Shown: piece by piece, positions 1-5,467 of the stretch
Position numbering within the stretch: position 1 is the first letter of the stretch
How the letters are laid out: every line of letters begins with the position of its first letter
NCBI GenBank assembly: GCA_024643705.1
Contig: JAHEML010000002.1
Location: forward strand, 1 to 9,381
Direction of reading: 5' to 3'
Origin: Caldilineaceae bacterium
GTDB lineage: Bacteria; Chloroflexota; Anaerolineae; Caldilineales; Caldilineaceae
Length of the DNA: 9,381 nucleotides
Made by a program: the position numbers and the translations under genes
Notes under the pieces: generated by a model
Told to the model about the DNA's origin: nothing
Seen by the model: only the letters and a program-made list of their open reading frames with translations
Database searches by the model: none

Positions 1-646
1 TTTCATCGCCCAGTTGAGCCGAAACACTCCAGCCGATCAACAAGTTCGGCTCCCGGTGTATCATGCGGGCCGCCAATGGCAACGCATTGTCATACGAACC
101 AGCCCGCCATAACGACTCGAGCAAACCCGACTGCAAATCAGCGCGTTGGGGGGATTCCTGCAACAGTGCTGCATAGAGTTTCACAGCCCGGGGCCAGCGT
201 CTATCCAGGCGGCAGAGAGTGGCGAGGGCTGTCTCGTTCAGCCGTAGAGGCTCCGCTTTGCCTGGGGTTGTGCGTACCATGCCCGCGCGGATGTATTGGT
301 TGTACGGTGCATTCTCAAAGGCCCGTTGCCAATAGTGTCTGGCTTCGGTCAGGTTACCACGTTGTTCCGCTGCATTTGCCAACACCCCCCAGGCCAGTTC
401 GTTGCACGGGTCCGCCCGGAGCAGGCGCAACGCCCAATCCTGGCCTTCGTCCCAGCGACGGAGCAGCCAAGTGGCCTGCAGCAAACGAAAGTAGGAGGGC
501 AGGTGGCGAGGAAAATTCTTCAGAACAGTGCGAACCAGGGGGATGGCTTCGTGGGCTTGTCGGCTCTGGATCAGATCATCGATAGCCTGATTCCACGCGG
601 CCAGAGAAACCTGGGTTGGTCGGGGCAGGTGCGACTGAACGGTCAT
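1..646 (-). CDS. TPR-repeat protein, N-terminal part (runs off left edge)
   Basis: The reading frame is open from an ATG at 646 down to base 1, giving 215 residues with no stop, so the C-terminus lies outside the window. The protein is helical and rich in Leu, Ala, Trp and Arg. About five degenerate 34-residue TPR units can be picked out, at roughly residues 18-48, 52-82, 86-116, 138-168 and 172-202. The clearest is the third, with the pattern W..LA......G...EA...W..A....P. No signal peptide or membrane segment is seen in this part. Its ATG overlaps the TGA of the epimerase gene in an ATGA arrangement, so translation is probably coupled to it. TPR proteins are usually scaffolds for protein-protein contact, and nothing here identifies a partner. 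The downstream part could carry another domain, for example an enzyme or a membrane anchor. The frame is certain; the function is unknown. Confidence 0.8.
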   Translation of the reverse strand, partial: MTVQSHLPRPTQVSLAAWNQAIDDLIQSRQAHEAIPLVRTVLKNFPRHLPSYFRLLQATWLLRRWDEGQDWALRLLRADPCNELAWGVLANAAEQRGNLTEARHYWQRAFENAPYNQYIRAGMVRTTPGKAEPLRLNETALATLCRLDRRWPRAVKLYAALLQESPQRADLQSGLLESLWRAGSYDNALPLAARMIHREPNLLIGWSVSAQLGDE

Positions 647-1053
647 GGGTGATGCGGGGCCTTTTGTAAAAGTTCGATCATCACGCCGTTGGCGGCTTTG
701 GGGTGGACAAAAGCCACCAGTCCGTGTACACCCTGGCGAGGTGTCTCATCGATCAGGCGTACACCCTCTTCTTTCAATTGGGCCAGGGCTGCGGCGATGT
801 CGTCCACCGCGAAGCAGATGTGGTGGGTCCCTTCGCCCCGGCTGGCAAGAAACCGGGCTGTGCCGCTGGTGGGATCGGTGGGGGCCAGGAATTCGATTGT
901 GCCATTGCTCGCATCCAAAAAGGCGACTTCCACCCCATGTTCGGGCACGGCTTTGCGTTCCAACAGGGCAAAGCCCAGGGTGTCGCGCCAGGTTGCCAGC
1001 GCCTCGTCGATACTGTTGACGACAACGCCGATGTGATCGATTTTTGTAAACAT
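643..1053 (-). CDS. mce: Methylmalonyl-CoA epimerase
   Basis: This 136-residue protein belongs to the vicinal-oxygen-chelate (glyoxalase/bleomycin resistance) fold. It interconverts the (R) and (S) forms of methylmalonyl-CoA in the cytoplasm, which supplies the mutase encoded two genes upstream with its correct epimer. The two beta-alpha-beta-beta-beta modules are visible. The first starts at KIDHIGVVV with H7 as the expected metal ligand. The second starts at GTHHICFAVDD (H77/H78), and the C-terminal GVMIELLQ supplies E127. The length matches the family norm of about 130-150. The ATG follows the thioesterase TAA with no gap. A strong Shine-Dalgarno sequence (AGGAGAGGAG, 1061-1070) lies inside the end of the thioesterase gene and fixes this start. 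The stop overlaps the start of the TPR gene by 4 bp. The linkage to the mutase makes the epimerase call much firmer than a generic VOC assignment. Confidence 0.93.
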   Translation of the reverse strand: MFTKIDHIGVVVNSIDEALATWRDTLGFALLERKAVPEHGVEVAFLDASNGTIEFLAPTDPTSGTARFLASRGEGTHHICFAVDDIAAALAQLKEEGVRLIDETPRQGVHGLVAFVHPKAANGVMIELLQKAPHHP

Positions 1054-1551
1054 TTACCCGCTCCTCTCCTGGTCGGGATAAATTCGCCAGCCCAACGCTG
1101 TGGGGTCTGCGTCGGAGATCGCGTCCAGAGGCATCTTGAGAAATTTACCCATGGCTGCTACCGCCACCCGGCCATCGGGCAGATAGACTTCGCCGCTGCC
1201 TTCAAAGAGCCGCCGGTTCTCTTTGGTGATGCGCCCGCGTGCTGTCAGTTCGGCATCCAACGGCACGGGCAGCAGAAAACGCATGTCCAGATTGGCAGTC
1301 ACGCCCCATGTTTCCACCTGCTCGCCCGCGCCGTAGTTGATGGCCCGGCCCAGGGTCTCGTCCAGAATGCCGGTGAGCACGCCGCCGTGCATCCGCCCTG
1401 GATAGCCCTGGTGGATGGGCTGGCCGCTGAAACGAGCCAGAATCTCTGGGCTGCCGTCGTCGGCGTGGGTTTCGTAGAAACGCACCTGCACCCCCGCGAC
1501 ATTTTTTACGCCGCAGATGAAGCAGAAATGGCTGTTGGGTTGTTTGTTCAC
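1054..1551 (-). CDS. Hotdog-fold acyl-CoA thioesterase (PaaI-like)
   Basis: The product is 165 residues from a GTG start and is predicted to hydrolyse a CoA thioester in the cytoplasm. Family signs are the N-terminal CFICG..N segment (C10, C13), then P..HQGYPGRMHGGVLTGILDE, where HGG at 55-57 and D64/E65 form the usual active-site block on the central hotdog helix. These are followed by the beta-strand series around residues 83-140. The frame stays open upstream to an ATG at 1695, but that would run deep into the mutase gene and across a palindrome. The GTG at 1551 has an AAGGGA ribosome site (1561-1566) 9 nt upstream, and the recognisable fold begins just after it. The gene sits between mutase and epimerase genes and abuts the latter, which suggests a role in the same CoA pathway, perhaps clearing a dead-end or wrong acyl-CoA. 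The substrate cannot be read from sequence. A non-catalytic hotdog protein is a less likely alternative. Confidence 0.85.
   Translation of the reverse strand: MNKQPNSHFCFICGVKNVAGVQVRFYETHADDGSPEILARFSGQPIHQGYPGRMHGGVLTGILDETLGRAINYGAGEQVETWGVTANLDMRFLLPVPLDAELTARGRITKENRRLFEGSGEVYLPDGRVAVAAMGKFLKMPLDAISDADPTALGWRIYPDQERSG
1061..1070 (-). promoter_or_regulatory. Strong ribosome binding site of the epimerase gene
   Basis: On the minus strand this reads AGGAGAGGAG, 7 nt before the ATG at 1053. It lies entirely inside the last codons of the thioesterase gene. It allows independent initiation even though the two genes abut (TAA directly followed by ATG). Confidence 0.75.
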
Positions 1552-1560
1552 GGAAGCAAT

Positions 1561-1566
1561 TCCCTT
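1561..1566 (-). promoter_or_regulatory. Ribosome binding site deciding the GTG start of the thioesterase
   Basis: On the minus strand AAGGGA lies 9 nt before the GTG at 1551, just after the 27-bp palindrome. No in-frame ATG near this point gives a sensible hotdog N-terminus, so this site is the main support for the GTG start. Confidence 0.55.
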
Positions 1567-1569
1567 TGT

Positions 1570-1596
1570 GTAACACAAGCTGCCAGCTTGTGTTAC
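1570..1596. repeat. 27-bp near-perfect palindrome between mutase and thioesterase genes
   Basis: Two 13-bp arms, GTAACACAAGCTG and CAGCTTGTGTTAC, are exact inverted copies separated by a single C. The element starts 4 bp after the mutase stop and ends just before the thioesterase ribosome site. On the coding (minus) strand it is followed by ACAAAGGG rather than a U-tract, so it does not look like a Rho-independent terminator. Size, symmetry and placement fit a REP-like dispersed intergenic repeat or an mRNA-processing or protecting hairpin. Whether it recurs in the genome cannot be seen here. Confidence 0.85.
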
Positions 1597-1600
1597 TGGT

Positions 1601-3304
1601 TTACACCCAATTTCCCGGCTCGTATTCCCCAAAGACATCCCGCAGCGCGTCGCAGATTTCGCCCAGAGTGGCTTCGGCTTCCACCGCCTCCACAAAAAGG
1701 GGCATCAGCGCCGCGTCTGGTTGGGCCGCTGCCTGGCGGATGCGGGCGAGAATGGCCTGCACTGCGCCGTTGTCCCGTGCGGCACGCAGGAGGGTCAGCG
1801 CTTCCACCTGTGCGCTCTGCACCCGCTCGTCCACCCGCAGAAGATCGGCTACGGCTGTTTCGTCGCTTTGGAAACGGTTGACCCCCACCACCACCTGCTC
1901 CCCAGCTTCGATGGCGCGCTGGGCCTGGTAGGCGGCATCTTGAATTTCCCGCTGGACAAAGCCCTCTTCCACCGCCCGCAGCGCGCCGCCCAGCGCGTCC
2001 ATGCGGTCGATGTACGTCTGGGCCTGGCGCTCGATCTCGTCGGTCAGCCATTCAACATAGTAGCTGCCACCCAGTGGGTCCACCACGTCGCCCACACCAT
2101 TTTCATAGGCCAAAATCTGCTGGGTGCGCAGGGCGATCTCCACGGCTTTTTCCGTGGGCAGGGCCAGGGCTTCGTCGCGGGAATTGGTATGCAGGCTCTG
2201 GGTGCCGCCCAGCACAGCCGAGAGAGCCTGTGTTGTCACCCGCACAATGTTGTTGTCGGGCTGTTGCGCTGTCAGGGTGCTGCCGCCGGTTTGGGTGTGA
2301 AAGCGCAGCCGCCAGCTTTCCGGCTTCTGTGCGCCAAAACGCTCGCGCATGATCTTGGCCCACAGGCGGCGGGCCGCCCGAAATTTGGCTATTTCTTCCA
2401 AAAAATTGTTGTGGGCATTGAAGAAGAAGCTGAGTTGATCGGCGAAACGGTCTACATCCAGCCCGGCATCGATGGCCTGTTGCACGTATTCGATGGCGTT
2501 GGCAAGGGTAAAGGCAACCTCTTGCACGGCTGTGCTGCCTGCCTCGCGGATGTGATAGCCGCTGATGGAGATGGTGTTCCACCGGGGTACGTGGGCCGCG
2601 CAAAAGCGGAACATGTCGGTGATGAGCCGCATGGAGGGCGCTGGCGGAAAGATGTATGTGCCCCTGGCGATGTACTCTTTGAGGATGTCGTTCTGTACTG
2701 TGCCCCGTAGTTGGGAAACGGGCACACCTGTCTCTTTGGCTACCGCAATGACCATCGCCAACAGTACGGCGGCGGGCGCGTTGATGGTCATGCTGATGCT
2801 GACTTTGTCCAGGGGAATGCCCGCCAGCAGGGTGCGCATATCGGCCAGGCTGCTGATGGAGACACCCACTTTGCCCACTTCGCCCAGGGCAAAGTCGTGG
2901 TCCGCGTCGTAGCCGATCTGGGTGGGTAGATCGAAAGCTACCGAAAGGCCGGTCTGTCCCTGGGCAATCAAGTAATGATAACGCTGGTTGCTCTCGCTGG
3001 CCGACCCGAAACCCGCATATTGGCGCATTGTCCACAGACGCCCCCGGTACATATTGGGCTGCACACCCCGGGTGAAGGGATAGTCGCCGGGGAAGCCGAG
3101 CTTTTCCGCATAGGTGGCAGATTGGGCTAGGTCTGGGTGGCCGGGCCATTCTTCCGGGGTATAGACGGTGGCAACTTCGATGGCGTCGCTGCTGGTGGTG
3201 AAGCGTTTGCGTCGTTCAGGAAAACGCTGCGCCACGGGAGCTAAAATATCGTCTTGCCATGCTCGTTTGAGTGCGGCCAGTTTGGTAGATTGTGTGTCAG
3301 CCAT
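1601..3304 (-). CDS. mcmA: Methylmalonyl-CoA mutase, catalytic (large) subunit without B12-binding domain
   Basis: This 567-residue protein carries the substrate-binding TIM barrel of adenosylcobalamin-dependent methylmalonyl-CoA mutase, which converts (R)-methylmalonyl-CoA to succinyl-CoA. Conserved blocks include YPFTRGVQPNMYRGRLWTMR, YAGFGSASESN, GLSVAFDLPTQIGYD, TVQNDILKEYIARGTYIFPP, SISGYHIREAGS and QTGGSTLTAQQPDNN. The residues corresponding to Tyr89, Arg207 and His244 of the Propionibacterium enzyme appear as Y96, R214 and H251, all with the same offset of 7. The chain ends at about 567 with no DxHxxG B12-binding domain, so a separate small subunit is expected and is not in this window. 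The ATG overlaps the end of the HEPN-nucleotidyltransferase gene by 8 bp (ATGGCTGA). It has only a weak ribosome site, so translational coupling is likely. Isobutyryl-CoA or ethylmalonyl-CoA mutases share this fold, but the adjacent epimerase gene favours methylmalonyl-CoA. Confidence 0.95.
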   Translation of the reverse strand: MADTQSTKLAALKRAWQDDILAPVAQRFPERRKRFTTSSDAIEVATVYTPEEWPGHPDLAQSATYAEKLGFPGDYPFTRGVQPNMYRGRLWTMRQYAGFGSASESNQRYHYLIAQGQTGLSVAFDLPTQIGYDADHDFALGEVGKVGVSISSLADMRTLLAGIPLDKVSISMTINAPAAVLLAMVIAVAKETGVPVSQLRGTVQNDILKEYIARGTYIFPPAPSMRLITDMFRFCAAHVPRWNTISISGYHIREAGSTAVQEVAFTLANAIEYVQQAIDAGLDVDRFADQLSFFFNAHNNFLEEIAKFRAARRLWAKIMRERFGAQKPESWRLRFHTQTGGSTLTAQQPDNNIVRVTTQALSAVLGGTQSLHTNSRDEALALPTEKAVEIALRTQQILAYENGVGDVVDPLGGSYYVEWLTDEIERQAQTYIDRMDALGGALRAVEEGFVQREIQDAAYQAQRAIEAGEQVVVGVNRFQSDETAVADLLRVDERVQSAQVEALTLLRAARDNGAVQAILARIRQAAAQPDAALMPLFVEAVEAEATLGEICDALRDVFGEYEPGNWV

Positions 3305-4139
3305 CCAGGAAGTTCCGTTCCGTCAAATAGTCGCGTATGGTTTGCACAAAATGGTTGGCCTGTGCCAGCCGTTCTTCGGCCACATCTTCGCCCGGATCGT
3401 AGGTCATATTGTAATCGGCATTTTCATGTTCCTTCTGCAACGTTTCAGATAGTTTGCCGAAAGAGGCGGGGAAAATATGTTTGTGGACAAAATACTGGTT
3501 GAAGGCGGAGCGTATACCACTATGTTTGCTTCTTTCAATACCCTGGGAGAGCAATACAGCGGATGCCGCATAGAAAATGGCGTAGTAGCAATTGCCAATG
3601 GCAGACCGTGAGTGATTAGATTCCAGCACCTGGCTTGCGATTTCAAGACTTTCGTTGCAGTGTTCAAAGTACAGGGCGATCATCTCTTTGCGCTTTTGCT
3701 CCAATGGTTTCCCTCCCGGCAGTTCATAGAAAGTCGGCGACGGTACGCCCCGCAGCCACATTCCATCCCGGCGGATGTTGTGCCAGAGGGGTGCGCCTTC
3801 TCTGTGCCAGCGATAGTCGGCGGGCGACATCACCAGGGGCGAAAGAGCAATCCCGAAGTCTCCATCGATGGTATAAGCGAGATGTCGTATCTGCTCTGTT
3901 TGTGCTTGCGTTGGCTTGCGGTTGAGAACCAGCAACAGGTCCACATCGGATTCGTCCCGTTGTTCTCCCCGCGCCGACGAACCGTACAGAACCACTTCGG
4001 CCAGCAGATGCCCCCAGCGCTCTTCCAAGGCGGCCAGATAGGTGAGCAGCCCGCGGCGCTCCGCTGCCGTCAGGGATGTTCTGTCCAGTTGGGAGGCTAC
4101 CTCTTCTTGGGTTGTCAGTTGGGGTGATGGGGCCGACAT
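3297..4139 (-). CDS. Fused nucleotidyltransferase (MNT) - HEPN domain protein
   Basis: The product has 280 residues in two parts. The N-terminal part (about 35-130) is a minimal nucleotidyltransferase with the signature GSSARGEQRDESDVDLLL (residues 53-70), where D65 and D67 should bind metal. The strand that often carries the third acid reads IALSPLVMS, with no acidic residue. The C-terminal part (about 145-275) looks like a HEPN four-helix bundle, with AIGNCYYAIFYAASAVLL (180-197) and KHSGIRSAF (205-213) matching HEPN consensus features. A HepT-type RX4HXY motif is absent. The only RX4-6H match is R257-X5-H263 in the last helix, which may be chance. As separate genes such pairs form toxin-antitoxin modules in which the transferase modifies and silences the HEPN RNase. 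Here both are in one chain. The ATG at 4139 has AGGTGA 5 nt upstream. The gene ends 8 bp inside the mutase gene. Toxin, regulator or inactive relic are all possible. Confidence 0.85.
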   Translation of the reverse strand: MSAPSPQLTTQEEVASQLDRTSLTAAERRGLLTYLAALEERWGHLLAEVVLYGSSARGEQRDESDVDLLLVLNRKPTQAQTEQIRHLAYTIDGDFGIALSPLVMSPADYRWHREGAPLWHNIRRDGMWLRGVPSPTFYELPGGKPLEQKRKEMIALYFEHCNESLEIASQVLESNHSRSAIGNCYYAIFYAASAVLLSQGIERSKHSGIRSAFNQYFVHKHIFPASFGKLSETLQKEHENADYNMTYDPGEDVAEERLAQANHFVQTIRDYLTERNFLDG

Positions 4140-4157
4140 TTGTCACCTGTTGGAACG

Positions 4158-4201
4158 GACGGAATGGCAGACTCAATGGCACTCCACAATACCATCCCGT
4201 C
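4158..4201 (-). other. Potential 10-bp stem hairpin in the recR / nucleotidyltransferase-HEPN gap
   Basis: On the minus strand GACGGGATGG (4201-4192) can pair with CCATTCCGTC (4167-4158) over 10 positions, one of them G-U, with a 24-nt loop. The loop and 3' arm hold two copies of TGCCATT. It is not followed by a U-run, so it is a poor candidate for a classical terminator. It occupies most of the 85-bp gap, upstream of the AGGTGA site of the next gene. It could be a small dispersed repeat or an RNA structure affecting mRNA decay. Confidence 0.45.
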
Positions 4202-4207
4202 GCACGG

Positions 4208-4235
4208 CAGCTACATATCCACAGCTACATATCCA
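4208..4235. repeat. 14-bp exact tandem duplication at the 3' end of recR
   Basis: CAGCTACATATCCA occurs twice in a row (4208-4221 and 4222-4235). The second copy contains the recR stop codon (TAG, 4225-4227) and last codons, and the first lies just downstream of the gene. It looks like a small replication-slippage duplication. Confidence 0.9.
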
Positions 4236-4845
4236 ATCGACCGGCCAGCGCGTTGGAAAGGGTAGACTCGTCCGCATATTCCAGGTCGCCGCCGGTGGGC
4301 AGGCCGCGCGCCAGGCGGGTAACCCGCAATCCCAAGGGCTTGAAGAGGCGGGAAATGTACATAGCTGTGGCTTCCCCTTCCAGATTGGGGTTTGTGGCAA
4401 GGAGCAACTCTTTGACAGCCACCCCATTTTCGTCTTTTTCCCTGGTCTGCACCCGTTTCAGCAGCTCCCGGATTTTCAGATCGTCCGGGCCGATGCCTTC
4501 CACCGGGGAGATGGAGCCGTGCAACACGTGGTAGAGGCCCCGAAACGCACCCGTGCGCTCGATGGCCTGAACGTCCAGGGGTTCTTCCACCACGCAGATA
4601 ATCGAGCCGTCCCGCTGGGGATCGTCGCAGGTGGCGCAGGGTTGACGGTCGGCAATGTTGTGGCATACGGTGCAGAAGAGAGTCTTTTCCTTCATTTCGG
4701 TCAAGGCTGCGGCCAGATTCAGCGATATTTCGCTGTCGGCCCGCAACAAAAAATAGGCCAGACGGCTGGCGCTTTTGGGGCCAATGCCGGGCAAGCGACT
4801 AAAGGCTTCGATGAGATTGGAGACGGGTTGGGCAAGGGGCTGCAT
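4225..4845 (-). CDS. recR: Recombination mediator protein RecR
   Basis: This 206-residue protein works with RecO (and RecF) to load RecA on SSB-coated gaps during recombinational repair. All expected parts are present in order. The N-terminal helix-hairpin-helix is around LPGIGPKSASRLAYFLL (18-34). A zinc finger has C58, C61, C70 and C73. The Toprim domain starts at IICVVEEPLDVQAIE, with HGSISPVEGIGPDDL and ATNPNLEGEATAMYI. The C-terminal block RLARGLPTGGDLEYADE is nearly identical to the family consensus. The length is typical (about 200). The start at 4845 has only a weak AGGT ribosome site about 9 nt upstream, but it gives the normal N-terminus. The gene is downstream of ybaB and dnaX, the classic arrangement. 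Confidence 0.98.
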   Translation of the reverse strand: MQPLAQPVSNLIEAFSRLPGIGPKSASRLAYFLLRADSEISLNLAAALTEMKEKTLFCTVCHNIADRQPCATCDDPQRDGSIICVVEEPLDVQAIERTGAFRGLYHVLHGSISPVEGIGPDDLKIRELLKRVQTREKDENGVAVKELLLATNPNLEGEATAMYISRLFKPLGLRVTRLARGLPTGGDLEYADESTLSNALAGRLDM

Positions 4846-4911
4846 GGAAGATACCTGTATGTGTAAAAGTGGTCAGGGATGGGAGAACGGGCGGCCGCGA
4901 TGGGGCTACCC

Positions 4912-4946
4912 AATCTCCAATCTCTTACCTCCAATCTCAAGTCTTT
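4912..4946. repeat. Degenerate heptamer array between recR and ybaB
   Basis: The plus strand reads as successive 7-mers AATCTCC, AATCTCT, TACCTCC, AATCTCA, AGTCTTT, running into the ybaB stop codon (4945-4947). The core is five units of a (A/T)A(A/C)TCTCN-like heptamer. It fills about a third of the 99-bp gap. The rest of the gap (4846-4911) shows nothing recognisable beyond a weak recR ribosome site. Confidence 0.6.
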
Positions 4947-5355
4947 ACAATCCGAGTCCGGGGATATTGATCCCGCCGGTCACGTCGCCCATTTTGTCAT
5001 CGGCTAGGGCTTTGACCTTTTCGGATGCGTCGTTGAAGGCGGCGAGAAGCAGATCTTGCAACATCTCCACATCATCCGGGTCCACCACTTCGGGCTTCAG
5101 GGTCACGGCTTTTACTGCCTGGTGTCCATCCATCACAATTTCTACCATGCCGCCGCCCGCAGAGCCAGTGACTTCTTCGTGGCCCAATTCTTCTTGGGTT
5201 TTCTCCATCTCTTCCTGCATTTTGCGAACCTGGGCCATCAGGTTGCCGCCACCCATGCCGCCGGGCAGCCCACCGCCGACCCCGGCTCCACCACCGGCAA
5301 AGCCTTCGCCTGCACCAAAACGCCGCTGCCGGATGTTCTTTGATTTCTTTGCCAT
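4945..5355 (-). CDS. ybaB: YbaB/EbfC nucleoid-associated protein
   Basis: This 136-residue member of the YbaB/EbfC DNA-binding family forms dimers that bind DNA with little specificity and help organise the nucleoid. The conserved region runs from about residue 40: a helix with LMAQVRKMQEEMEKTQEELG, then VTGSAGGGMVEIVMDG, VKAVTLKPEVVDPDDVEMLQDLLLAAFNDASEKV and the C-terminal GGINIPGLGL. All are typical. Ahead of it is an unusual extension of about 37 residues. It begins with a basic stretch (MAKKSKNIRQRRF) and continues with a Gly-rich stretch (14-38) holding repeated GGG. Met1 is supported by a GAGGAG ribosome site 8 nt upstream (5364-5369), so the extension is real. The gene lies between dnaX and recR, its usual place. 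A small DNA-binding protein fits this clamp-loader/repair setting. Confidence 0.95.
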   Translation of the reverse strand: MAKKSKNIRQRRFGAGEGFAGGGAGVGGGLPGGMGGGNLMAQVRKMQEEMEKTQEELGHEEVTGSAGGGMVEIVMDGHQAVKAVTLKPEVVDPDDVEMLQDLLLAAFNDASEKVKALADDKMGDVTGGINIPGLGL

Positions 5356-5363
5356 ACGTTGTT

Positions 5364-5369
5364 CTCCTC
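5364..5369 (-). promoter_or_regulatory. Strong ribosome binding site that fixes the ybaB start
   Basis: GAGGAG on the minus strand, 8 nt before the ATG at 5355. It supports translation of the basic and Gly-rich N-terminal extension rather than starts at the internal Met codons at residues 34 or 40. Confidence 0.75.
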
Positions 5370-5402
5370 AATCGATAATCACTGTTACTTCTTCATCACC
5401 AA

Positions 5403-5450
5403 TAGTTCGTAGAGTAGTTAGATCGCAAATTAGTTCGTCAGTTAGATCGT
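5403..5450. repeat. Imperfect direct repeat in the dnaX-ybaB gap
   Basis: Two copies start with TAGTTCGT (5403 and 5431) and continue with AGTTAGATCG (5416-5425 and 5440-5449), separated by a few variable bases, so the copies are about 28 and 20 bp. The 112-bp gap is clearly more AT-rich than the flanking genes. No convincing promoter or terminator was seen in it. Confidence 0.6.
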
Positions 5451-5467
5451 CAATCTGCTATACATCA

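Noticed and set aside
1552..1695. 48-residue N-terminal extension of the thioesterase from an ATG at 1695
   Set aside because: It overlaps the mutase C-terminus in another frame and includes the palindrome. The hotdog domain starts right after the GTG at 1551, which has its own ribosome site.
703..1881. Long plus-strand open frame (392 codons) opposite epimerase, thioesterase and mutase genes
   Set aside because: It is antisense to three well-recognised genes, has low-complexity, Cys/His/Pro/Arg-rich protein character with no family features, and lacks a ribosome site. It is a product of GC-rich codon usage on the other strand.
1721..2710. Plus-strand open frame of 329 codons opposite the mutase
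   Set aside because: It is a shadow of the mutase reading frame. Its protein is Gly/His/Gln-rich with no recognisable motif.
5356..5467. Separate promoter for ybaB
   Set aside because: Only weak matches (such as TTTGCG-17 bp-ACTATT on the minus strand) were found in AT-rich sequence, well below the quality of the dnaX promoter.
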